From Streptomyces antimycoticus (lineage in GTDB: Bacteria; Actinomycetota; Actinomycetes; Streptomycetales; Streptomycetaceae), in NCBI RefSeq assembly GCF_005405925.1, contig NZ_BJHV01000001.1:1612001-1676000 (forward strand): a DNA stretch of 64,000 nucleotides, read 5' to 3'. Position numbers and translations under genes: made by a program. The notes below the pieces were generated by a model. That model was not told the DNA's origin, made no database searches, and worked only from the letters and a program-made list of their open reading frames with translations. Below, piece after piece: positions 20,875 to 29,434 of this stretch (positions are counted from its first letter, which is position 1; each line of letters starts with the position of its first letter).

Positions 20875-22236
20875 GTGACTCCCGCGAAGAGCTCCGCACA
20901 GCCGGAGCACTCCTGGACCACCGGCACGGCGCCCGGCTCGGTGCCGCTGCTGGGACACACTGTGGCGCTCTGGCGCCGTCCCCTGCAGTTCCTGGCCTCC
21001 CTGCCCGCCCACGGCGATCTGGTGGAGGTCAGGCTGGGGCCCAGCCGCGCCTATCTGGCCTGCCATCCCGAGCTGGTCCGCCACGTGCTGCTCAGTCCCC
21101 GCGTGTTCGACAAGGGCGGAGTCTTCGACAAGGCGCGCCAGCTGCTCGGCAACAGCCTCTCGGTCTCCCGGGGCGAGGACCACCGCACCCAGCGGCGGAT
21201 GATCCAGCCCGCGTTCCACACCCCGAAGATCGCCGACTACACCGCCGCGGTCGCCGATGACACCCGCGCCGCGATCGGCTCCTGGGAGCCGGGGCGGACC
21301 CTGGACATCAGTGACACCATGCACGGCCTGCTGATGCGGGTCGCCGCGCGGACGCTGTTCTCCACCGGGATCGACGAGGCGACGATCGACGAGGCGCGCC
21401 ACTGTCTGCGCATCGTCTCGCACGGCATCTACAAGCGCACCATGGCGCCTTTGGGCATCATGGAGAAGCTCCCCACCCCGGGCAACCGCCGCTATGACCG
21501 GGCCAATGCCCGGCTGCGGCAGATCGTGGACGAGATGATCCGCGACCGCCGGCGCTCCGGCGCCGACCACGGCGATCTGCTCTCCACGCTGCTGCGCGCC
21601 GAACACCCCGAGACCGGCGAGGGGCTGGACGACGGCGAGGTCCTCGACCAGGTGGTCACCTTCCTGGTCGCCGGGAGCGAGACCACCGCCTCGACGCTCG
21701 CCTTCGTCTTCCATCTCCTGGGCGCCCACCCGGAGGTGGAGAGGTGGGTGCACGCCGAGATCGACGAGGTCCTCGAGGGCCGTTCGCCCACCTTCGAGGA
21801 CCTGCCGTCCCTGGAGTACACCCGCGGGGTCATCACCGAGTCGCTGCGGCTGTATCCGCCGTCCTGGATGGCGATGCGGGTCACGGCGGCCGAGACCGAC
21901 CTCGGCGGCCGCACCATCCCGGCGGGCACGATGATCCTCTACAGCGCCCAGGCGCTGCACCACAACCCCGAACTGTTCCCCGAACCCGAGCGGTTCGACC
22001 CCGAACGCTGGCTCCCCGACCGGGCCAAGGACGTGCCGCGCGGGGCGCTGCTCCCCTTCGGCGCGGGCAGCCACAAGTGCATCGGGGACGTCCTGGCGCT
22101 GACCGAGACCGCCCTCATCGTGGCGACGATCGCGAGCCGGTGGCGTCTTCGCCCGGTGCCCGGGACGACGTTGCGCCCCGAGCCGAAGGCGACGCTCGAA
22201 CCCGGCCCGCTGCCCATGGTGTGCGAGCCGCGCTGA
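20875..22236 (+). CDS. cotB3: Cytochrome P450 CotB3
   Basis: 453-residue soluble P450. I-helix AGSETTAS (oxygen activation), K-helix ESLRLYPPSW (ExxR), heme loop FGAGSHKCIGD with the Cys thiolate ligand. GTG start at 20875 directly after GGGGAACC. In cyclooctatin biosynthesis CotB3 hydroxylates C-5 of cyclooctat-9-en-7-ol. It needs a ferredoxin and reductase, neither of which is in this window. 14 bp after cotB2, so cotranscribed. Confidence 0.92.
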   Translation: MTPAKSSAQPEHSWTTGTAPGSVPLLGHTVALWRRPLQFLASLPAHGDLVEVRLGPSRAYLACHPELVRHVLLSPRVFDKGGVFDKARQLLGNSLSVSRGEDHRTQRRMIQPAFHTPKIADYTAAVADDTRAAIGSWEPGRTLDISDTMHGLLMRVAARTLFSTGIDEATIDEARHCLRIVSHGIYKRTMAPLGIMEKLPTPGNRRYDRANARLRQIVDEMIRDRRRSGADHGDLLSTLLRAEHPETGEGLDDGEVLDQVVTFLVAGSETTASTLAFVFHLLGAHPEVERWVHAEIDEVLEGRSPTFEDLPSLEYTRGVITESLRLYPPSWMAMRVTAAETDLGGRTIPAGTMILYSAQALHHNPELFPEPERFDPERWLPDRAKDVPRGALLPFGAGSHKCIGDVLALTETALIVATIASRWRLRPVPGTTLRPEPKATLEPGPLPMVCEPR

Positions 22237-22318
22237 CCACGTCCGGTCCGGGGCCCGCCCCGGACCGGACGCCCCGTACCTTCCGTACTCCACCTCGCGA
22301 GCGAAGGACATCTTCCGC

Positions 22319-23680
22319 ATGAGGACCGCGCAGCACCCGGCGACGCGCCACTGGCGGCACGCCCTCGCCCCCGGCGGGCTTCCGCTGGCCGGCCATGCCC
22401 TGCTGATGGGCCGCAAGCCGCTTCAGTTCCTGGCCTCCCTGCCCGCCTACGGCGATCTGGTCGAGCTCCGGCTGGGGCCCCGGCCGGTCTTTCTGCCCTG
22501 TCATCCGGAGCTGGTCCAGCAGGTGCTGGTGAACGCGCGGATCTACGACACCGGCGGGCCGGTCAAGGAGAAGGCGAAGCCCATCCTGGGCAACGGCCTG
22601 ATCACCTCCGACTGGGCGGACCACCGACGGCAGCGCCGGCTGGTGCAGCCCGCCTTCCAGGCCGCCCGGATCGCCACGTACGCCGAGGTGATGGAGGAGG
22701 AGTGCGAGGCCGAGTCGACGGCGTGGACGGCGGGCCGGCCCATCGATGTCAGCCATGAGATGCTCGCGCTCACCGCGCGGGTGACGGCCCGTGCGCTCTT
22801 CTCGACCGATATGGCGCCGCATGCCGTGGCCGAGATCCAGCACTGTCTGCCCATCGTCGTGGAGGGCGCCTACCGGCAGGCGATCGACCCCACCGGGCTG
22901 CTGGCCAAGCTCCCGCTCGCGGCGAACCGGCGCTTCGACGACGCGCTCACCCGGCTCAACCAGCTCATCGACCGCATGATCGACGACTACAAGCGGGCGG
23001 ACGACGGCGACCGCGGCGATGTGCTGTCCGCGCTCTTCGCCGCGCAGGACGACGAGACCGGCGGCACGATGTCAGACCAGGAGATCCACGACCAGGTCAT
23101 GACCCTGCTGCTGGCCGGGATCGAGACCACCGCCTCCGCGCTGACCTGGGCCTGGTTCCTGCTCGGCCGCAATCCCCGGGCCGAGGCCGCGCTGCACGCC
23201 GAGGTCGACGAGGTGCTGGGCGGACGGGCCCCGCGCTACGCCGACGTCCCCCGGCTCGCCTACACCCAGCGGGTGTTCAGCGAGGCGCTGCGGCTCTTCC
23301 CGCCCGCGTGGCTGTTCACCCGGACCACCACCGAGGCCACCGAGCTCGGCGGACGGCGGCTGCCCCCGGCGTCGGACGTGCTGATCAGCCCGTATGTGAT
23401 GCACCGCGATCCGGCCCTCTTCCCCGACCCGGAGTCCTTCGACCCCGACCGCTGGCTCCCCGAGCGGGCCAAGGACGTGGCACGCGGCGCGTATCTGCCG
23501 TTCGGCGGTGGCAGCCGGAAGTGCATCGGCGACGTCTTCGGCATGACGGAGGCGACGCTCGCCCTGGCCGCGATCGCGGGCCGCTGGCGGATGCGCCCGA
23601 TTCCGCGGACGAAGATCCGGCCGAGGCCCCAGATGAGCCTCACCGCCGGTCCACTGCGCATGATTCCGGAACCACGCTGA
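22319..23680 (+). CDS. cotB4: Cytochrome P450 CotB4
   Basis: 453-residue P450 related to CotB3 throughout. Motifs: AGIETTAS, EALRLFPPAW (ExxR), FGGGSRKCIGD heme loop. CotB4 performs the last step, C-18 hydroxylation to cyclooctatin, a lysophospholipase inhibitor. ATG at 22319. 82 bp after cotB3, probably the last gene of the operon. Its TGA is the first codon of a perfect 26-bp duplication, followed by a long palindrome that could end transcription. Confidence 0.92.
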   Translation: MRTAQHPATRHWRHALAPGGLPLAGHALLMGRKPLQFLASLPAYGDLVELRLGPRPVFLPCHPELVQQVLVNARIYDTGGPVKEKAKPILGNGLITSDWADHRRQRRLVQPAFQAARIATYAEVMEEECEAESTAWTAGRPIDVSHEMLALTARVTARALFSTDMAPHAVAEIQHCLPIVVEGAYRQAIDPTGLLAKLPLAANRRFDDALTRLNQLIDRMIDDYKRADDGDRGDVLSALFAAQDDETGGTMSDQEIHDQVMTLLLAGIETTASALTWAWFLLGRNPRAEAALHAEVDEVLGGRAPRYADVPRLAYTQRVFSEALRLFPPAWLFTRTTTEATELGGRRLPPASDVLISPYVMHRDPALFPDPESFDPDRWLPERAKDVARGAYLPFGGGSRKCIGDVFGMTEATLALAAIAGRWRMRPIPRTKIRPRPQMSLTAGPLRMIPEPR

Positions 23681-23729
23681 ACACCCGGCCGCTCGGACCG
23701 CGGTGAACACCCGGCCGCTCGGACCGCGG
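23678..23729. repeat. Perfect 26-bp tandem duplication at the cotB4 stop
   Basis: Copies at 23678-23703 and 23704-23729, each starting TGAACACCCGGCCGCTCGG. The stop codon itself is in the first copy. Confidence 0.9.
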
Positions 23730-23753
23730 TGGGCGCCCACCGCGGTCCGCCGA
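23718..23753 (+). terminator. Palindrome, probable terminator of cotB1-B4
   Basis: CGGACCGCGGTGGGC (23720-23734) directly followed by its exact reverse complement (23735-23749), extended by CTCGG/CCGAG with a bulge. No T run. Its left arm overlaps the second copy of the 26-bp repeat. Confidence 0.6.
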
Positions 23754-23759
23754 GCGTGG

Positions 23760-23827
23760 CGGGCCGTCGAGCGTCCCCGGGCGGGGCGGTCCGTCGAGCG
23801 TCCCCGGCCGGGGCGGGCCGTCGATCA
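23760..23827. repeat. 27-bp tandem repeats, two and a half copies
   Basis: Units at 23760-23786 and 23787-23813 share CCGTCGAGCGTCCCCGG, then a partial copy. They lie between the cot terminator and the TetR gene. Confidence 0.8.
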
Positions 23828-23909
23828 CGCCCTCCAGCAGGCGCCCATTGCGGCTTCTCCCGAAGCTGGAATCGGGGGTGGTTCCCCGTTCCTTCGATGA
23901 TCTGAACAC

Positions 23910-23935
23910 CTAACCGGAGAGATTCCCCCGGTTAG
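23910..23935. promoter_or_regulatory. Probable TetR operator
   Basis: CTAACCGG, 10 bases, CCGGTTAG: an 8-bp perfect inverted repeat with 18-bp centre spacing, 18 bases before the regulator's ATG and overlapping TTAGTGTTAGGGT, a likely -10 region. Placement suggests autorepression. Confidence 0.7.
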
Positions 23936-23952
23936 TGTTAGGGTTGCGGGCC

Positions 23953-24633
23953 ATGGGCAGCCGTGTGGAGAAAGAGACACCGTTGCGCCGAGACGCACGG
24001 CGCAACCGCGAGATGCTGATAGCTGCCGCCCGGGAGATCTACACGGATCAGGGTGTGGACGCCCCGCTCGACGACATCGCCCGTCGGGCCGGAGTCGGCA
24101 GCGCCACTCTCTACCGGCGGTTCGCCGGCCGGGCGGAACTCATCGAGGCGGTATTCGGCGATTCCCTGCGGGACATCCTGCGGGCTGCCGAGGAGGCCCG
24201 CTCGGCGCCGGACGCCTGGGTCGGCCTGACGGCCTATCTGGAGCGTATATTCGGGCTGCTCGCCGCCGACCGGGGCACCAACGACCTGATGACCACCGGC
24301 ATCCAGGGCGTCCCCTCGCTCGACGCGCTCCGTAAGGAGAACCACAAGACGCTCGACGTCCTTCTGCGCCGTGCCCAGCAGCAGGGCGCGGCCCGTAAGG
24401 ACACCACCGCGGAGGACCTGCTGTTCCTGCTGGCCGCGCTCGGCCGCGCGGTCCCCGGCTCGACCGTCGCCGCGCCGCTGGCCTGGCGCCGCTATCTGGC
24501 CCTGCTGCTCGACGGGCTGCGCCCCGAGGGATCCCACCCGCTCCCGGCCCCCTCGCTCACCGGGGACCAGCTCGGCGCCGCCATGCTCCAGCTCGGCAAG
24601 GTGCGACGGCCGCGTATGGGACGGGCCGACTAG
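23953..24633 (+). CDS. TetR family transcriptional regulator
   Basis: 226 residues. N-terminal HTH: RRNREMLIAAAREIYTDQG, LDDIARRAGVGSATLYRRFAGRAELIEAVF. The C-terminal ligand domain has LDALRKENHKTLDVLLRRAQQQGAARKD, typical of SCO-type TetR proteins with a TetR_C_13-like fold (inferred). ATG 23953 was chosen; no clear Shine-Dalgarno site exists, and GTG 23935 inside the operator is a less likely start. It could control itself, the transporter 197 bp downstream, or the cot operon behind it. Confidence 0.9.
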   Translation: MGSRVEKETPLRRDARRNREMLIAAAREIYTDQGVDAPLDDIARRAGVGSATLYRRFAGRAELIEAVFGDSLRDILRAAEEARSAPDAWVGLTAYLERIFGLLAADRGTNDLMTTGIQGVPSLDALRKENHKTLDVLLRRAQQQGAARKDTTAEDLLFLLAALGRAVPGSTVAAPLAWRRYLALLLDGLRPEGSHPLPAPSLTGDQLGAAMLQLGKVRRPRMGRAD

Positions 24634-24714
24634 GGGGCATTCGGGGCGGGAAGCGCCGACCCGGGGCATGTTGGACGGGGCCGCGCCGACTCGAGGGCGT
24701 CCTGGGCGGGGCAG
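24625..24714. repeat. Three degenerate 30-bp tandem repeats at the TetR-gene stop
   Basis: Units start GCCGAC at 24625, 24655 and 24685, each about 60-70% identical to the next. The first contains the TAG stop codon. Confidence 0.7.
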
Positions 24715-24830
24715 TCACCACAGTGGCCGGGTGAAGTGTGTCGCCCGCCTACATATCCGAGCCGAAGTGCGCATTTCTACGGTGTGGCAACACAAAATCG
24801 TCCCCGCACCCCGCTCGGAAGTGGTGACCC

Positions 24831-26252
24831 ATGACCACCCCGGATTCTCCGGCCTCCGCTCCCCCGACCCCACCCGGTTCGCTGCGCCGAATCGTCGCCG
24901 CGAGCCTTATCGGCACCACCATCGAGTGGTACGACTTCTTCCTCTACGGCTCGGCCGCCGCGCTCGTCTTCAACAAGCTCTTCTTCCCGGATTCCGATCC
25001 GCTCGTCGGCACGCTGCTGTCGTTCCTGACCTACGCGGTCGGCTTCGCCGCCCGGCCGGTCGGCGCCCTGGTCTTCGGCCATTACGGCGACCGGCTCGGC
25101 CGTAAGAAGCTGCTGATCCTGAGTCTGCTGCTGATGGGCGGCGCGACCTGCGCCATCGGGCTGCTGCCCACCCACGCCACGGTCGGTTCGGCGGCACCCG
25201 TACTGCTCACCGCGCTGCGCCTGATCCAGGGGTTCGCGCTCGGCGGCGAATGGGGCGGGGCAGTGCTGCTGGTGTCGGAGCACGGGGACGCGCGGCGGCG
25301 CGGGTTCTGGGCGTCGTGGCCGCAGACCGGCGCCCCGGCCGGGCAGTTGCTGGCCACGGGAGTGCTCTCCGCGCTCACCGCCCTGCTCTCCGACGACGCC
25401 TTCGAGGCGTGGGGGTGGCGGGTGCCGTTCCTGCTCTCGGGGGTGCTGGTAGTGGTCGGCCTGTGGATTCGTCTCTCTGTCGATGAATCGCCGGTGTTCA
25501 AGGCGGCGCAGGCCCGCGCCGAGGCCCGTAAGGCGGCCGCGGGTGAGGCGGCCACCGAGAAGATGCCGCTGGTGGCGGTCCTGCGCCACCACTGGCGGGA
25601 TGTGCTGATCGCCATGGGCGCGCGGATGGCCGAGAACATCAGCTACTACGTCATCACCGCCTTCGTCCTCGTCTACGCGACCTCCGACCATGTGGGCCTC
25701 GGCAAACAGACCGCGCTCAACGCCGTACTGATCGCCTCGGCCGTGCACTTCGCGGTCATCCCGGCATGGGGCGCGCTGTCGGACCGGATCGGGCGCCGCC
25801 CGGTGTATCTGCTGGGCGCGGTGGGCGTGGGCGCGTGGGCCTTCCCGTTCTTCCTCCTCATCGACACCAAGGGCTTCCCCGCCCTCTTGCTCGCCGTGAC
25901 GGTCGGGCTGGTCTTCCACGGGGCGATGTACGCGCCCCAGGCGGCCTTCTTCTCCGAGATGTTCGCGACCCGGATGCGGTACTCGGGGGCGTCGATCGGC
26001 GCGCAGTTCGCGTCCGTCGCGGCCGGTGCGCCCGCCCCGCTGATCGCCACCGCGCTCCTGGCCGACTACGACAGCGCCACCCCGATCGCCCTCTATGTGA
26101 TCGCGGCGGCCCTGCTCACCCTGGTTGCCGTGGGCGTCGCCAAGGAGACCCGGGACCGCGATCTGGCCGCCGTCGAACCGACCTCGGCCCCGTCGCCGCG
26201 GCCGGCATCGGACGCGGCGGAGCACACGGCCCGTTCGGCCTCGGCTCAGTAG
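24831..26252 (+). CDS. MHS-type major facilitator transporter
   Basis: 473 residues, twelve predicted membrane helices. Metabolite:H+ symporter signatures: IGTTIEWYDFFLYGSAAALVFN at the start, GHYGDRLGRKKLL between helices 2 and 3, LRLIQGFALGGEWGGAVLL, and WGALSDRIGRRPVYLLG in the second half. Relatives carry shikimate, proline/betaine, citrate or aromatic acids; the substrate here is unknown. The C-terminal tail is Ala/Ser-rich and its last seven bases overlap the convergent PucR-type gene. Confidence 0.9.
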   Translation: MTTPDSPASAPPTPPGSLRRIVAASLIGTTIEWYDFFLYGSAAALVFNKLFFPDSDPLVGTLLSFLTYAVGFAARPVGALVFGHYGDRLGRKKLLILSLLLMGGATCAIGLLPTHATVGSAAPVLLTALRLIQGFALGGEWGGAVLLVSEHGDARRRGFWASWPQTGAPAGQLLATGVLSALTALLSDDAFEAWGWRVPFLLSGVLVVVGLWIRLSVDESPVFKAAQARAEARKAAAGEAATEKMPLVAVLRHHWRDVLIAMGARMAENISYYVITAFVLVYATSDHVGLGKQTALNAVLIASAVHFAVIPAWGALSDRIGRRPVYLLGAVGVGAWAFPFFLLIDTKGFPALLLAVTVGLVFHGAMYAPQAAFFSEMFATRMRYSGASIGAQFASVAAGAPAPLIATALLADYDSATPIALYVIAAALLTLVAVGVAKETRDRDLAAVEPTSAPSPRPASDAAEHTARSASAQ

Positions 26253-28297
26253 CCCACGGCCGAGGCCAGGCGGTGCAGCCGCAGGGCGAGCTGGATCTCC
26301 AGGGAGCGGGCGGGCGACTGCCAGTCGGGGCCGAGCAGCCGCCCGACCCGCTCCAGCCGCTGCGCCACCGTGTTGACGTGCACGTGGAGGGCGTCCTTCG
26401 TACGGGCCGGGCTCATACCGCCCGCGAAGTACGCGTCGAGGGTGCGGATCAGCTCGGTGCCGCGCCGCTCGTCGTAGTCGATGACCGCGCCCACGGTGCG
26501 GGTCACGAAGTCCTGGACGCCGGTGCCGTCCGGGGCGCCCTCGCGGGTACCGGCCAGCAGCAGCCCGAGAAAGCCGAAGTCCTCGGCGGCGGCGCCCTCT
26601 CCGGCCCGGCCCAGCACCCGCAGGGCGGCCAGACAGCGCCGCGCCTCGGCATAGCCCGCGGCGACCTGCCCGGGCCGTGCGGCGGGCGCGGGGACGGGCG
26701 CGGAGGCGCCGACGGTGACCGCGGCGTGTACGGCGGTGCCCAGCTGCCGGGCGGTGCGGCGGGCGAGGGCGTCGGCGGTGTCGCCGTCGGCCAGCGGCAG
26801 CAGCAGCACGGTGCCGCCGTCGCGGGTGGCGGCCAGGCCGTGGCGGGTGACCGCCAGATGGGACGCGGCGGACCACAGCCGCCGACGGCCCTCGGCGTCC
26901 TCGGCGGGCGCGCCACCGGACCCCCCGCCGTGTGCGCCGCCTGATCTGCTTCCGGGTGTGCCACCTCCGGGACCGCTTCCGTGTGCGCCGCCCGGGCCGC
27001 TTCCGTGTGCGGCGCCGGGACCGGTGGCGAGGGTGCCGGTGTCCGTGGCCTCGATGCCCGCGGCGAGCACCACATGCGGCGTGTCCAGGTCTGCCCGGAG
27101 CCGCGCGGCGCGCTCGCGCAGCAGCCGGGGCTCGCGGTCGGGGGTGTCGAGGAGGTCGTCCAGGAGCTCACCGCGCACCCGCTGTTCGGCCTCACCCGCC
27201 GAGCGGCGGGCGAGCTGCAGCAGCGAGGTGACCATCGCGGCGCGCTCCAGGGTGCGCTGGTCCATGGGGTCGAGCCGGGGGTGGCCGCGCAGCACGAGCG
27301 CGCCGAGCAGTTCGCCACCCGCCGAGACGGCGGCGACCCAGTTCTCCTCGCCGTCGCGCACCGCGTGGCCGTCGGCCCGGGACCGATCGACGGCCGCCGC
27401 GGGCGCCTCGTCGACCTCGAGGAACTCCACGGAACCGCTGAGCACCTCGGCCACGGCGTCGGCCACGTCGTGCACCCCGCCACCGCGCAGCACCAGCTCG
27501 GTGAGCCGGTCGTGGACCTCGGAGGCGCGCTCGATGACCCGGCTGCGGTCCCGGATGATCTCGTTGGCGGCCTCCAGCTCGGCGAGCGCCGTACGGGTCT
27601 CGGCGAGCAGATGGGCGGTGTCGATGGCCACGGCCGCGTGGGCGGCGAACGAACCGAGCAGGGCCGTCTGCTCGCGTTCGAACACCCGGGCCCGGCGATC
27701 GGCCGCGAACAGCACACCGATGACACCGCTGCCGAGCAGCAGCGGCACCCCGAGGATGGCGACGAGTCCCTCGTCCCTGACGCCCGCGTCGATGGTGTGG
27801 GTGTGCTCGAACCGCGGATCGTGGAAGTAGCTCTCGGTGACATAGGGGCGGGCGGTCTGGGCCACCAGGCCGCCGAGCCCCTCCCCCATGCCGAGCCGCA
27901 GCTGCTGGAAGCGGGCCGAGACCGAACCGTCGGTGACCCTCATATAGGTGTCCCCGGCCGTCGGATCGTTCAGCGTCAGATAGGCGACCTCGGTGCCCAG
28001 CAGGGAGCGGGCGCGCTGCACGATGGCCTGGAGCACCGCGTCCAGATCGCGCAGCCCCGCCAGGTCGTGGGCGGTCTCGTAGAGGGCGGACAGCTCGGCC
28101 TCGCGGCGCCGTCGCCCCTCCAGCTCGCCGCGCACCCGTAGGGCGAGCAGCTTGGCGCGCTCCAGGGCCGCCAGCCGGTCGGCCGGGGCCTTGTCGGCGC
28201 GGGCGCGCAGCACCGGGCGCTCGTACGCCTCGGCGGGTGCGCCGCGTACGAGCAGTTCCAGGTAGGGGGCCTCCGGCCGGTCGTCGGGCATGGTCAC
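26246..28297 (-). CDS. GAF - PucR-type HTH transcriptional regulator
   Basis: 683 residues. GAF domain about 70-250 (ELSALYETAHDLAGLRDLDAVL, RPYVTESYFHDPRFEHT, GVPLLLGSGVIGVLFAADR), coiled-coil AELEAANEIIRDRSRVIERASEVHDRL, then a CdaR/GGDEF-like region and a C-terminal HTH, LIRTLDAYFAGGMSPARTKDALHVHVNTVAQRLERV (PucR family). A Gly/Ser/His-rich insert is encoded by repeats near 26930-27020. GTG at 28297 was chosen, seven bases after GGGAG. The frame stays open up to 28588 through a repeat array (LAQPLAD repeats), probably not translated. Likely senses a small molecule; the target is unknown. Confidence 0.85.
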   Translation of the reverse strand: MTMPDDRPEAPYLELLVRGAPAEAYERPVLRARADKAPADRLAALERAKLLALRVRGELEGRRRREAELSALYETAHDLAGLRDLDAVLQAIVQRARSLLGTEVAYLTLNDPTAGDTYMRVTDGSVSARFQQLRLGMGEGLGGLVAQTARPYVTESYFHDPRFEHTHTIDAGVRDEGLVAILGVPLLLGSGVIGVLFAADRRARVFEREQTALLGSFAAHAAVAIDTAHLLAETRTALAELEAANEIIRDRSRVIERASEVHDRLTELVLRGGGVHDVADAVAEVLSGSVEFLEVDEAPAAAVDRSRADGHAVRDGEENWVAAVSAGGELLGALVLRGHPRLDPMDQRTLERAAMVTSLLQLARRSAGEAEQRVRGELLDDLLDTPDREPRLLRERAARLRADLDTPHVVLAAGIEATDTGTLATGPGAAHGSGPGGAHGSGPGGGTPGSRSGGAHGGGSGGAPAEDAEGRRRLWSAASHLAVTRHGLAATRDGGTVLLLPLADGDTADALARRTARQLGTAVHAAVTVGASAPVPAPAARPGQVAAGYAEARRCLAALRVLGRAGEGAAAEDFGFLGLLLAGTREGAPDGTGVQDFVTRTVGAVIDYDERRGTELIRTLDAYFAGGMSPARTKDALHVHVNTVAQRLERVGRLLGPDWQSPARSLEIQLALRLHRLASAVGY

Positions 28298-28385
28298 AGG
28301 CATACTCCCGCCGGGCCCGGCGGCGCCAGCCGTAAGGCGGCCCGGTACCCCTTGTCCAGGGCGGCCGGGCAATACGCGGCCCGGT

Positions 28386-28545
28386 TGCCGAGCCAATGGG
28401 CCACCGTCCGCCGATGGCTGAGCCAATCCGTCCGCCAATGGCTGAGCCAATTCGTCCGCCAATGGCTGAGCCAATCGGCCACTGTCCGCCAATGGCTGAG
28501 CCAATCCGTTGTCGTGGCCCGGTGGCTGAGCCAATCGGCCTTCGT
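28386..28545. repeat. 24/30-bp minisatellite downstream of the SDR gene
   Basis: Six units ending ATGGCTGAGCCAAT or GTGGCTGAGCCAAT, spaced 24 or 30 bp. Because spacings are multiples of three, all frames stay open. It lies 28 bp past the stop of the minus-strand SDR gene and 90 bp upstream of the PucR-type start. Confidence 0.9.
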
Positions 28546-28572
28546 CGTCCGGTGACCGATCGGATGGGCCGC

Positions 28573-29379
28573 TCAGTGGGCGGTCCATCCGCCATCCATG
28601 CTGAGCGAGGCACCGGTGACGAAGGACGTGTGCGGACCGCAGAGATACGCGACGGCCTCAGCGACCTCCTCGGGTTCGACCAGCCGCTTGACCGCCGTAT
28701 CGGCCAGCATCACCTCGGCGACGACCCGCTCCGGCGAGATCCCGTGGGCCTCGGCCTGGTCGGCGATCTGCCGCTCGACGAGCGGGGTGCGCACATAGCC
28801 GGGGTTGACGCAGTTGGAGGTCACCCCGTGCGCCGCGCCCTCCAGGGCGGCGACCTTGGAGAGCCCCTCCAGACCGTGTTTGGCGGCCACATAGGCCGAC
28901 TTGTACGGGGAGGCACGCAGCCCGTGCACCGAGGAGACGTTGACGATCCGGCCCCAGCCCTGCGCGTACATATGCGGCAGCGCGCCGCGCACCAGCCGGA
29001 ACGGGGCCTCGAGCATCACGGTGAGCACCCGGGAGAAGACCTCGGGCGGAAAGTCCTCGATGGGCCGGACGAGTTGGAGTCCGGCGTTGTTGACCAGGAT
29101 GTCGACGCCGGCGGCGGCCCGTTCGGCGGCGTCGAGGTCGGTGAGGTCGAGGGGGTGGGCCTCGACCGGGCCGGGCAGTCCGGAGGCCGCGGCGACCAGG
29201 TCGGTGAGGCCCTCGGCGTCCAGGTCGACGGCCCGCACCCGCGCCCCGGCGGTGGCCAGCCGCAGCGTACAGGCCCGGCCGATGCCCCCGGCGGCGCCCG
29301 TGACGAGTGCGGTACGGCGGGACAGATCGAGGCCGTCGGACAGCCGGGGGCCCGGGCCTGGTGTGGTGGACGCGCTCAT
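28573..29379 (-). CDS. Short-chain dehydrogenase, 3-hydroxybutyrate dehydrogenase-like
   Basis: 268 residues, classical SDR. NAD(P) loop TGAAGGIG, NNAG motif (ILVNNAG), catalytic SSVHGLRASPYKSAYVAAKHG (Ser, Tyr, Lys), and NCVNPGYVRTPLVERQIADQA, a pattern close to D-3-hydroxybutyrate dehydrogenase. It would interconvert 3-hydroxybutyrate and acetoacetate. ATG at 29379; there is no Shine-Dalgarno site and a TAATGT box ends seven bases upstream, which suggests a leaderless transcript. An in-frame GTG at 29388 is the alternative. Confidence 0.87.
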   Translation of the reverse strand: MSASTTPGPGPRLSDGLDLSRRTALVTGAAGGIGRACTLRLATAGARVRAVDLDAEGLTDLVAAASGLPGPVEAHPLDLTDLDAAERAAAGVDILVNNAGLQLVRPIEDFPPEVFSRVLTVMLEAPFRLVRGALPHMYAQGWGRIVNVSSVHGLRASPYKSAYVAAKHGLEGLSKVAALEGAAHGVTSNCVNPGYVRTPLVERQIADQAEAHGISPERVVAEVMLADTAVKRLVEPEEVAEAVAYLCGPHTSFVTGASLSMDGGWTAH

Positions 29380-29434
29380 GAGGGGCACATTAGGCAGGCC
29401 TGGGGCCCGGTCCGATGTGGGGGCGGCACATACT

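Noticed and set aside
19556..20899. Long antisense frame under cotB1/cotB2
   Set aside because: Mirror of the real codon bias in high-GC DNA; the sense strand encodes complete known enzymes.
28386..28545. CRISPR array
   Set aside because: Units are contiguous or nearly so, vary in length (24/30 bp) and have no unique spacers or cas genes.
28352..28613. Open frames encoding WLSQSVRQ or MAEPIRPP repeats
   Set aside because: All frames are open only because repeat units are multiples of three; no start signals.
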